Positions 1 through 9,000 of a stretch of 64,000 nt of DNA are shown piece after piece. Location: NCBI GenBank assembly GCA_949358305.1, contig OX442322.1, forward strand, positions 5,270,001-5,334,000, written 5' to 3'. Position 1 is the stretch's first letter, and each line of letters begins with the position of its first letter. This stretch comes from Strigamia acuminata (Eukaryota; Arthropoda; Chilopoda; Geophilomorpha; Linotaeniidae). A program made the position numbers and the translations under genes. The notes below the pieces were generated by a model. The model was not told the DNA's origin. It did no database searches and saw only the letters and a list, made by a program, of their open reading frames with translations.

Positions 1-424
1 CTGTAGAGATCTAAAAATGATATCACCGCAACACTTGTCGTCATAAAATCACTGCACATTCTCAATAATTGGAGGCTGACATTGTTGCAAATTAAAGGTT
101 TTAAAAGTTTTATGAATTTAGTTTCTATAAACTTCTATAAATTAGTTAAAAATTTAGTTACTTTTTGTATAATTTATTTAAAAAAAATTAGTTTCTTTGT
201 AAAATTCAGTTATTTAAAATGTAGGTGGAATTTAGAAGTTGTTTGAAGGAAAGTTGAAAAATGAGAAAAAACGATAAAAGAAAGAAAAAATTATTAATTG
301 ATGAAGGGAAATAATAAATTAATTTAATGGATTAGTTTGGGTTTGTCATTAGAGAGAGTTCTGAGAGACATTTCAAACAAATCTAAAGAAACTCTTCAAG
401 TAAAATAAGGAGTACTATATATAT
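1..424. other. AT-rich flank without a recognisable gene
   Basis: No open frame or repeat family is recognisable here. The sequence is very AT-rich. Its last part holds the left copy of a 35-bp direct repeat (358-392) and an ATATATAT tract (about 417-424) that leads into the promoter repeats of the RING gene. Confidence 0.4.
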
Positions 425-690
425 GTGAAAAACAAAGTTGTTTAAAAATAGAGTTGACTTTTATTTTTGAAAACAAGGAAAATGTTAAAAACTAGACCTA
501 ATGTACACTGAATAATGGTGATAGTTTCACGTAAACATGCACCTGAAAGTCATTAAGGGGGACTACAATTGTGAAAAACAACTTTGTTTAAAAATAGAGT
601 GCACATTCTTTGAAAACAATGGAAAATGATGACAACTACATACAAAACAATATGAATAATGGTGGTGGTGGTGTCAGGTGATCTTACAGC
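425..690. repeat. Tandem 146-bp direct repeat upstream of the RING gene
   Basis: Two imperfect copies start with GTGAAAAACAA at 425 and 571. Shared blocks in the same order are TGTTTAAAAATAGAGT, TTGAAAACAA.GGAAAATG and GAATAATGGTG. The second copy ends just before the TATA box at 700. Position and periodicity suggest upstream promoter elements. A similar arrangement lies upstream of the PC4-like gene at 17590-18099. Confidence 0.65.
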
Positions 691-699
691 AAGAGTAGG

Positions 700-707
700 T
701 ATAAAAG
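700..707 (+). promoter_or_regulatory. TATA box of the RING gene
   Basis: TATAAAAG lies 89 nt upstream of the RING ATG. Transcription would be expected to start near 730, giving a leader of about 60 nt. Confidence 0.6.
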
Positions 708-788
708 GGTTTACTTAAAGACTCTACAGCATAGACAAACTTGACATAGAGAGCACCACTTCAAATATTTGAACACTCAGAAGAAATA

Positions 789-1292
789 ATGGAAGAAAAT
801 CGTGCAGCAAATTCACCACCATTACTACCACCGCAACAGATGATGAATATCCCAAGACCAGGCGAGCTCCGGTATGTTTTCCAATACATACAGCAGCAAA
901 ATGAGGAAAACGAAAATATGCGTGAACATATTCAATCACTCCAAAATCACATTCAGACATTAGAGTTGATAATGAGTGAGCAGCAACAAATGTTGCGATA
1001 TCTGCAACCACCAGCAGATGTAGGACTTCAAGCAGCAAACATACTACCTCCACCAGCAGATGTAGCAGAAATACTACCTCCACCCGCAGATGTAGCAGTT
1101 CCACCTGCAGTGCAACTAATTCCAGAAATACTTTTGGAGGATATTAACAAGGATTGTATCATTTGTAGTAATGTAATTTGTATAGGAGAAAATGTTAATA
1201 TGTTAGGGTGTGGACATACTTTTCACCACATTTGTATAAGAGAATGGGGAAAGTTTGTTCATAAATGTCCCCATTGTCGCAAAGCATGGTAA
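789..1292 (+). CDS. Small intronless RING-H2 finger protein
   Basis: A 167-residue protein. Residues 1-30 are proline- and polar-rich. Residues about 31-75 are rich in Q, E and N with repeated L/I/M positions, compatible with a short coiled coil. Residues about 78-110 hold three copies of a PPPADVA-like repeat, visible as a repeated CCACCAGCAGATGTAG in the DNA. The C-terminal 45 residues are a RING-H2 domain: CIIC, then CGHTFHHIC, then CPHC, giving ligand order C3-H2-C3. RING-H2 domains usually recruit an E2 ubiquitin-conjugating enzyme, so an E3 ligase role is likely but the substrate is unknown. The start is the first ATG after the TATA box, and AATAAA at about 1304 follows the stop closely. 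The gene is one exon. It may be a host gene or a virus-derived one. Confidence 0.75.
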   Translation: MEENRAANSPPLLPPQQMMNIPRPGELRYVFQYIQQQNEENENMREHIQSLQNHIQTLELIMSEQQQMLRYLQPPADVGLQAANILPPPADVAEILPPPADVAVPPAVQLIPEILLEDINKDCIICSNVICIGENVNMLGCGHTFHHICIREWGKFVHKCPHCRKAW

Positions 1293-1492
1293 AAATTATA
1301 AAAAATAAATTTTGTCATTTTAAAATCCATTATTTTTTTTTTTTTTTATTTTTTTTTTTTTTTTTTTTACTTTTATTTTTAATCATTATTTCCCAGCAGT
1401 GAAAGTTCTGAGTGACATTTCAATCAAATCTAAGAGAAATCAACAAATTATCAGTTTAATCTATAAATTATGAAGTAAAAATTGATTAAGTA
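1293..1492. other. RING gene 3' flank with polyA signal and poly-T tract
   Basis: AATAAA at 1304-1309 is a likely polyadenylation signal. Two T runs (about 1329-1368) follow. The right copy of the 35-bp direct repeat is at 1405-1440. The segment ends in GATTAAGTA, the first unit of the satellite that resumes after Gypsy-1. Confidence 0.5.
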
Positions 1493-1849
1493 TGTGACAA
1501 ATTAGCAATAGATGGCGCCACTAGTACTAGCGGCAAATTCAACCTCGAGCTTACTATTTCCCATATAAATAGTTCACAAACATATTATTATGTTTGATAC
1601 GACCAAATGTGATTCACATCGATAATATAAAGGTATATTATCAATACTTAAGAAGATAAAATAGGCGTTACTGCTTTATCACCGATACATGACGAGGAAC
1701 ACGGTTTTGAATGTATTTCCGTTCTGTGTATCCATTTCCTGTCCCCGGTATCCAGTTCCGGTTTATGCTAAAAGATTAACATAATCCCAATTTGCATCTC
1801 CGTATCCACTTCCTGCGATACGAGATTGGTGGAACCTAATCCCACCGAG

Positions 1850-1856
1850 TATAAAA
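1850..1856 (+). promoter_or_regulatory. TATA box in Gypsy-1 5' LTR
   Basis: TATAAAA followed about 30 nt later by the likely transcription start near 1880. The copy in the 3' LTR is at 13342-13348. Confidence 0.6.
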
Positions 1857-2126
1857 CTCCCTGACAACAGGAAGTTAAGTTAGTTCTTGATTTCTGGTTA
1901 TTTGGTATGTTCCGCATGTCAAATAACTGTTTCTTACTCAGGGCATGGGCCTACCGGTCCATGCATAGCATGGCTCTGCTGAGCCATGCAACCCCCGTCA
2001 ACTGAAGGCGAAGTTCGGACTGTTAATGTTTCCGTCAAACGGTCTTGCCGAGGAGAAAGCCTCCCGCATAAGTATCCTCGTGGTCGGACAATAGAATCAC
2101 GTGTGATACCAAAGTATTTAGTAACC

Positions 2127-2425
2127 GTTAGTAGCACTGTTACTGAAAGAGATTGACTCCATCACTTGATGGTGCCAAAGCAGTCTGCATGCAAAACATG
2201 CAGTTACCGCCAGTAGCACTATGTGTTTGGGAAAGTTATATCTCTTCGGTGATGGTGCCAAAGCAGTCTACTTATGAGTAGTATCTCGGGTGATTAATTC
2301 TGTTGTGCAGAACTGCGGGCTATATCCCCCTGAATACCAGTGCCGTCTCTCACCGCACTGTTATTTAGGGCACGCGCGATACTGTTCTGCTCAGCAAGGC
2401 GAACTTTGACGGCAATTGTGTGTTG
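2127..2425 (+). ncRNA. Conserved structured module in the Gypsy-1 LTR RNA
   Basis: Two tandem units of roughly 75-80 nt run GTAGCAC ... GATGGTGCCAAAGCAGTCT followed by a small hairpin. The hairpins are CTGCATG/CATGCAG in unit 1 and CTACT/AGTAG in unit 2. A third block (TGTGCAGAACTGCGGGCTAT) and a fourth (GGCAATTGTGTGTTGCGA) follow. The same blocks occur in the same order in the otherwise diverged Gypsy-2 LTR (20532-20850). This is a candidate structured 5'-UTR element. Its function (translation, packaging or dimerisation) is unknown. Confidence 0.5.
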
Positions 2426-3146
2426 CGATGTTTAACCTTTATTATATTTTGTAGTTGATAAATACACCTTAATTGTTTAAACTTGGCAACAAGTTAACAA
2501 CCGAAGTAAGTCACGAGACTTATTTCACTGTATGACGAATCAAATTCGTACAATAAATTGAATACAATTTATTGAGTTAATTTATTAAACTCACAACATC
2601 GCGAATTAAATATAATTCGCAAGCGGAACCTTGGCGAATAAATGACTTCATTTATTCATTACCAATTTCCAACCCTAGTTGTGGCGGTGCACATGAGTCA
2701 ACCGCACCTCTCGGATCGAACCAAGAAGCATTACACGGACCATTACACGATACGGACCTGGAACGCGAACGAAGCAGTTCCACGATTACGAAGCGCCGAC
2801 GGAAGCCGCGAGGACACAGCCAGCCCGGCTATCGCAGACAACATCTATAACTCGGTCGAGCGGGCGTTTTGCCGTTCCCGAACCCCGGATCACCAATAAC
2901 CGTAATCATATTATTTCAGGGCTGTTTTACAGCCAATTTCATGTATAGTTTAACTTGTATTTAACTTGCCAAATGTCGGCATTAGTCATTTGTATAACTT
3001 TAGATTTGTTTATATTGTTTGATAACAATAAATGTCTTGTTTTGATAACTCTGTTGTATTTATTTATCTCGTTACTATTCACTAATTCACGCGACTTATA
3101 CCCGGTACTATCATGCGATAGGAGTTGTGGTCGTCACCGTCACACG

Positions 3147-3164
3147 TGGAGGTCCCACCGAGAT
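3147..3164 (+). other. Primer-binding site of Gypsy-1, tRNA-Gln type
   Basis: TGGAGGTCCCACCGAGAT starts 2 nt after the 5' LTR. Its complement ends GGGACCT plus CCA, as expected for the 3' end of an animal tRNA-Gln. Confidence 0.75.
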
Positions 3165-3950
3165 AGGTTGCAAAGTTTAAATTTACCGAATTTAAATAAA
3201 AGTGAAAATTGAGATAAATAAAGAGTATAACATTTCAAAACATTTTTATATGTCTCTGCTTTTACGAAGTAGGGAATCCTCTTTAAGAACGTTGGGATTC
3301 GTAAGAACTCTAACATTAAAGGGAAAGTTTCGTTGTGTTGAAAAAACACTTAAAATCGAAGTAAAATTAATTTTAATTTTCACGAAAAAAGGCTTGGTAA
3401 AATTTCAATGTTAGTTGAATATTTTCGTAAGAAATATCCAATCAGTAACGAGATTGACCAGGCCAAAGTGCGGACGTAGTAGAAAACTACTAAAATAAAG
3501 GATTAGTTTCCATTTTATCATTGGATAAAATAACTTTCCACCAATAAAGTATCGAGGGATTAAAGGATTATCGATCCTCGATGCCACGCGGATCCAGACT
3601 GCAGAGGACCATTCGTATCCAGACCAGACCCGCGTACACGTGTTCCAGTAGCCATCTTGACCACGCCGTCCCGTTCAGTCCCGATTCGAATTTTCCACGC
3701 CGTAAACCAGCTAAAGTTAAGTGTATTTCATCTATTATTTTAACAAATAGTTTAAAGCGCATTCTCACCCGACGCTAGTTTACTTGTAGTAGGATTCATT
3801 TGATTGTTTAAAATTTATCGATAGTTTAACACGTTTAACCACCACGTGGAGTTTAAGCTTAACCTTATCGAAGTGTATTGTTATTTTGAAGTGTATTTTT
3901 TATAAAGTGTGTTATCGTTCTTTAGTAATAAAGAATTTAAAACTTTTATC
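3165..3950 (+). other. Gypsy-1 untranslated leader with conserved segment
   Basis: No convincing ORF. The stretch 3606-3714 (CATTCGTATCCAGACCAGACC ... ACGTGTTCCAG ... ATCTTGACCACGCCGTCCCG) is clearly similar to 24776-24880 in the Gypsy-2 leader. The last about 65 nt before the gag ATG are also alike in both elements. These are the best candidates for RNA packaging signals. Confidence 0.6.
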
Positions 3951-6062
3951 ATGTCTGACGAAAACATTCATATGAATGAACGAGAAGTTGATGACGGAAA
4001 CTTGGAAAATAGTTACGTCCGACTCGAAGACCAAACGGATTTAATTCCGGACGATTTGACAGAGTACTGTCAACTCTATAATCTGAATCGGGTTGATTTC
4101 AAAACAATAACCGAAGCGGTTAATCATGTACGCGTACTTGAGAAAAGAAATCAGAGAATTAGACCCGATGAAGATGAAGATTCGGAGAACGAAAGTCGGC
4201 ATTCGCGGACTTCACACCGAACCCCACGAAAAACGATTCCCACGAATCGTAAGCTGGACTTTCCCTCTCCTAAAAAGAGGTTGGGATATCAAGCCCGGAT
4301 AGTGTCGACTCCCCAGCTAAACGATAGAATGGTACGCGAACCATCGTTTAGCCGATCCCGTAGTCAACAAAGTTCTGGACAAAGAACACCCAGTTCTAAT
4401 AGTCCTTTAAATCTAGCCAAACCAAGGTCTAGATCGACTAGTGTTAATCGAATGATTAACAATAGTAATTCGGGTTTTATTCCCCAAACTTCAGGGAATA
4501 GACAAAATATCTCCCAAAATTCGGGACATAGACAGTATGTTACTCCAACATCTGGAAATAGACATTATGTCCCCCCGACACCGGGGAAAGGACAGTTTGT
4601 CCCCCCAGCGCAGTCAAAAAGAGTGTCAAATCGAACTCCAAGGAGATCCGATCCGACCTCACCGTCCCCCGTTATTCAAAATTTACCGGCGGGAAAGACT
4701 CGTTCAAATCAGACACCCCCAGAACGTGTACAAAATAAAAGTAGTGTTCCACATGGACAACAAGTACCATCTGGCAATCATACACAGTATGAGAATTATG
4801 TTCCTCCAAGGAAAGAAATCCCCCAGGACAATCAGGTCCCTAAGGGAAATCTGCCCAATTTTGAACATAATTCTGGTTCGGCATCCTCCGCTGGTAGTTC
4901 ATCTCAAGCGAGATTTTCCACCGACGACTTGGGAGCCATCCTTACCCATGTGCGAAATATTCAAACTGATTGTGCACAGCAAGTACAACAATTTATGCAG
5001 AATAACGCACAGCAAAATAATAATACAAACAATTCGAGCAAAACCTTTTTCAAAGGTCAGGATATGCCTGTTTTCGATGGAAAACAGAAGGACGTGGCTA
5101 AATTTTTAGCTACAGCCAAAACAGTCGCTGTCGCTAAAGGTTTGACTCTGGATGAGATGGTAAAACGCGGAATACCAACTTATTTATCTGGTATAGCCCA
5201 CGAATGGCATACCGATAACATCGACAAATTTGTTGACTGGAAAACTTTCGAAAAGTTATTTTTGGCGGAGTTTGACATGATCCCTGTCACTCGAGCCCGA
5301 AAGCTTCGAAATTTAATCCAGGGCCCAGAAGAGCCACTCTATACATTTCTTTTGAGATTTAAACAAGCTCAAGGATCTTATTCAAAAAGAGATGAAGCTC
5401 CCACTCTTCTCGAGAATTTGAACTTAGTTAGTTACAATCGAATAATCGATAGAGGTCTCTATGAAGAATCATTTAATGACATATTTCAATTTGTCCGGCA
5501 GAATAGGGCTCTTTTCGAAGCCCAAAATGCTAGTGTGGACACTATTGCCAATAAAGAAGACGAAACTGCCCCGTCAAATACTCAAAAAGGTAAAGACGCC
5601 AGGAGTTCGCGCCCACTCATACGATCTACTCAGACGTTGAACGCCGAACCAGAAGTTGTACCTATGGAATCTGACGAGACAGACAATCTTGAAAACGATG
5701 TTGGATTCAACAACATGGTATGTGCCCTATCGGAGAAAGCAACTGGAAAATGTTTCCATTGCAATCAACCAGGACACTTTAAGAGGGAATGTCCTTTGTT
5801 ACAAAAAAGAAAATTTGTTCAGGACAAGCCCCAAGGTACTGGTAATAATACCAATACCAATCCCGCCTCTGATCTTTTTAAACGACAGAGACAAAATTGG
5901 GTGACCGCTGAATCTTTGGACCAAAAGCTTGAAGACTTCAAAACTACTATGCAAACTAGTATGACAAAATCCATGTCGGACTTATTCACTAAATTTTTGG
6001 ATCCAAAAAATGCGACCACTCCGCCTTTGGCGATTGAAGGTCCACCGGCTCCAAAAAACTAG
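3951..6062 (+). CDS. gag: Gypsy-1 Gag polyprotein
   Basis: 703 residues from the ATG at 3951, which is preferred over upstream non-ATG codons and has a homologous context in Gypsy-2. Residues 1-70 are conserved with the Gypsy-2 Gag. Residues about 180-220 contain four imperfect copies of a 12-residue repeat rich in S, G, N, R, Q and P. Residues about 364-525 are the capsid-type retrotransposon gag domain. A CCHC zinc knuckle (CFHCNQPGHFKREC) is at 601-614. A conserved tail follows (QNWVTAE, SMSDLF). Gag forms the virus-like particle and binds genomic RNA through the knuckle. The frame ends in TAG right on a slippery site that leads into pol. Confidence 0.93.
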   Translation: MSDENIHMNEREVDDGNLENSYVRLEDQTDLIPDDLTEYCQLYNLNRVDFKTITEAVNHVRVLEKRNQRIRPDEDEDSENESRHSRTSHRTPRKTIPTNRKLDFPSPKKRLGYQARIVSTPQLNDRMVREPSFSRSRSQQSSGQRTPSSNSPLNLAKPRSRSTSVNRMINNSNSGFIPQTSGNRQNISQNSGHRQYVTPTSGNRHYVPPTPGKGQFVPPAQSKRVSNRTPRRSDPTSPSPVIQNLPAGKTRSNQTPPERVQNKSSVPHGQQVPSGNHTQYENYVPPRKEIPQDNQVPKGNLPNFEHNSGSASSAGSSSQARFSTDDLGAILTHVRNIQTDCAQQVQQFMQNNAQQNNNTNNSSKTFFKGQDMPVFDGKQKDVAKFLATAKTVAVAKGLTLDEMVKRGIPTYLSGIAHEWHTDNIDKFVDWKTFEKLFLAEFDMIPVTRARKLRNLIQGPEEPLYTFLLRFKQAQGSYSKRDEAPTLLENLNLVSYNRIIDRGLYEESFNDIFQFVRQNRALFEAQNASVDTIANKEDETAPSNTQKGKDARSSRPLIRSTQTLNAEPEVVPMESDETDNLENDVGFNNMVCALSEKATGKCFHCNQPGHFKRECPLLQKRKFVQDKPQGTGNNTNTNPASDLFKRQRQNWVTAESLDQKLEDFKTTMQTSMTKSMSDLFTKFLDPKNATTPPLAIEGPPAPKN

Positions 6063-6086
6063 TAGAGGGGGTTACCGAAAACCCCC
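6053..6086 (+). promoter_or_regulatory. Programmed -1 ribosomal frameshift signal, gag to pol
   Basis: The heptamer A AAA AAC (6053-6059) is in the correct zero-frame register (CCA AAA AAC TAG), and the gag stop follows at once. After a 7-nt spacer comes a perfect 7-bp stem GGGGGTT (6067-6073) / AACCCCC (6080-6086) with a 6-nt loop. A -1 slip puts ribosomes into the pol frame, which is open from 6053 through 10420. Confidence 0.85.
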
Positions 6087-9000
6087 TAAAAAACCAGAGT
6101 AGTACATTATCCTCAGAAATAGAAAATGTTCTAAACGAAACGCTGAACAAATTAGTAATTCAAGATGAGGAAATTAAACGACCTAATCGTAGAACTAGGA
6201 AAAGGAATCCAAAGTATGTATTTAAGGAACCTTATCCCAACACTCCTTTTTCAATGGAAGAGACTGAAAATCCATTTACATCATTCGATGACGACCTCTT
6301 TCCTGCGGATAAGGGGGACGAATCTTGGCGAGAGTCCTTGAATGCAATAATTGAAAGCGCTGTAAATCCTCCTGTTCGAGAGGAAACCACTAGTTCTAGT
6401 GGAGGAGTATGCGAAAGTTTGGAGGCAATGATGGAAAATTTAGATATCTCCTCGAAATTATCTAGACATCATAGACTTCGTAAATATGTCAAGGAACATC
6501 AGCTCAAGAGAGCTGAAGTAGTTGAACGCATCAAACGTTTGGGAAACAGTAGCGACGACCCCCGAATGAAAATAACAATAGGTGGACTCACCTATAATGC
6601 TTTAATGGATTCAGGAGCCACCCAATGTTTTATTGGATTACAATTACTTGACAGTACTTGTGCCTCCCCTGACTTCATTCAAGATTGCCCCCGAAATATG
6701 AAAGTGTGTGCCGTCGGCATAACTCATATCCCACTAGGACAAATAACCCTTTGTGTTCAATGGGCAGATGGAGTAGAATTCACTCCAATGAATTTCATCA
6801 TTTTAGACCGAAATGTGTGTGGCCTAATTTTAGGACACAATTTTATGCGTCGTACCACAATCAATTTAAATCCAGCACGAGCTGTATTTGATTGTGACAA
6901 CAAACCTGGTTGGACTGCGCCTTACGTAGATAACGAATTTAATGACAGTCTAGCGAGGTTACGCACAATAAAAGACGACGGAACAGTCACTCATACACCC
7001 GACAATTGGGAAGAATTGTTGGTGAAAGATTGTGATTGCTCCGACGAGGAAAAGACCAAATTACTAGAAGTAATTTCCGGAATCAAGCACGTCTTTCGGG
7101 ACAAAGTTGGTTGTACGAACCTTGCTAAACATAAAATTACGTTTAAAAAGGACGCGAAATGGAAAAAACAACCGTTTCGCATGTACAATCCAGCTAAAAT
7201 TGCTATCATGACCAAACTAGTTGAAGAGCTAGAAGCAGAGAATCTCATTGAGAAAGCTACGGGACCTTACATAAGTCATCCCGTAATAGTTGCCAAACCA
7301 AATGGCACCTATAGGTTATGTATTGATTACCGATGGCTAAATGCGATCACCGAGGTCAATGCAATCCAAATGCCCAGTATTGATTTGCTCATGCACAATA
7401 CTAATCAGGCAAAATACTTCACCTCACTCGACCTTACAAAAGGATATTATCAAGTAGAGATGGAAGACGAAGATAAGCAGAAAACTGCTTTCTATACCCC
7501 GAAAGGCAACTATCAATTTGTACGTATGCCATTTGGGTTATGTAACGCGCCTTGTACATTTCAAGCCCTAATGGAACAAGTTATGGGTGACGCGTTATAT
7601 AAACATGCATTAGTCTATTTAGACGATGTAATTATCTTTTCTCGGACTTGGGATCAACATCTCGGTCATATTAAAGATGTATTAGAACGACTAGACAAAG
7701 CAAACTTGTCCGTAAATAAAGAAAAGTCTAAGTTCGGCAGAACTACACTAAAATTTCTGGGACACCTAATCACGCCAAATGGATTGGCCCCGGATCCTGA
7801 TAAAATCGCGTCAGTACGAAAATTTCCCACCCCAAAAACATCGAAAGATGTACAAAGGTTTCACGGGTTGGCAAATTTCTTTAGGAAGTTTATTCCTAAC
7901 CACGGTGAAATTGCTACTCCACTGACTAGCATAATGCACGAGAAAGCAACCTTTGTCTGGGGACAAGAGCAAATAGACGCTTTCGAAAAAATTAAAGACA
8001 TCTTATGCGACGAAACTCAAGTTTTGTTAATGCCTAATATGCTCGAACCCTTTGTGATTCTAACAGACGCTTCACATTCAGGATTAGGAGCAGTGTTATG
8101 CCAAGATGTGGACTTTCTTGATAAAAACAAGGACAAATGGATTAAAACTCCAAGACCCGTAGCTTACGCTAGTCGCGTACTTCGAGGAGCCGAGCAACGT
8201 TACACTACTCCCGAACTAGAGTGTCTAGCGGTAGTATGGGCTGTAGAACGTTTCCGCCCTTACATAGAATACACGTCTTTCACCCTGGAGTCAGATGCAG
8301 AAGCCTTAAAATGGCTAATGGGGACGCCAGAACCTTCTGGTCGTTTTGGCCGATGGGCAATTAAACTGCAATGCGGCGCCTTTAAAATTAAGTATCGTCG
8401 TGGTACTCAAAATCAAGTCGCAGACGCATTTTCAAGAGCTCCTTTGAGTATTGAAGACATTCCGAAGGATGATTATATCGAACCCACAGAAATAACTCAA
8501 TTCTGGCCCGAGTGGGACGGAAATAAAGAAGTTACTCGTAGAGAAGAACCAAAACCCTGTCAGTTCTTAACAAACGTGTCAGTAAAGTTTGATTATTCCA
8601 AAAAATTAAATAATTCTTTGGAAAAGGGGGAGAAAGGTCATGTAGAACCAGAAACTTTATTTAGTGCTTTAACCGAAGTACTAAGTATAGTTCCTCCTAC
8701 CAGAGCAGAAATCATAGAAGCTCAGCTCAAGGATTATGAATGTAGAAAAATAATAACTCATCTAAAATTAGATGAAGTTGAGCAAAAGAAAAATAAGAAA
8801 ACTAAGCGATGGATGAAAGACATCAAAGGCTACCAACTAGATTTCAAAGAAAATCATGATAATGAAGATGAGAATAGTAATGATTCTGAAATGTTAATCT
8901 TCTTCAAACCAACATTTGAAGAAGAATTAAATGATTCCGGCAACGGATTTAAAGCGGTGATTCCACCGTCTTTAGTACGACGAGTGTTGTTCGCATGCCA

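Larger units (their letters stand above)
358..1440. repeat. 35-bp direct repeats bracketing the RING gene unit
   Basis: The segment starting GTTCTGAGAGACATTTCAA at 358-392 recurs in diverged form at 1405-1440 (GTTCTGAGTGACATTTCAA, then CAAATCTAA in both). The two copies enclose the promoter repeats, TATA box, RING ORF and poly-T tract. They may mark a duplicated or mobilised unit, or be chance remnants of a dispersed repeat. Confidence 0.5.
1493..3144 (+). repeat. Gypsy-1 5' LTR
   Basis: Ends TGTGAC...GTCACA form a 6-bp inverted repeat. TATAAAA is at 1850-1856, so U3 is about 360 bp. AATAAA at 3027-3032 is the likely polyA signal, which places most of the LTR (about 1880-3050) inside the RNA. 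ORFs of 60-85 codons inside it are not conserved in Gypsy-2 and are taken as chance. Confidence 0.93.

Noticed and set aside
1934-3212. Short ORFs inside the Gypsy-1 LTR (also 13426-14659) and in the Gypsy-2 LTRs (20116-21356, 27511-28751)
   Set aside because: They are duplicated only because the LTRs are duplicated. The two LTR families do not share them at the protein level, and they overlap the structured RNA module.
6254-6256. ATG at 6254 as an independent start of Gypsy-1 pol
   Set aside because: The pol frame is open from the slippery site at 6053, and the frameshift signal gives a Gag-Pol fusion without needing this ATG.
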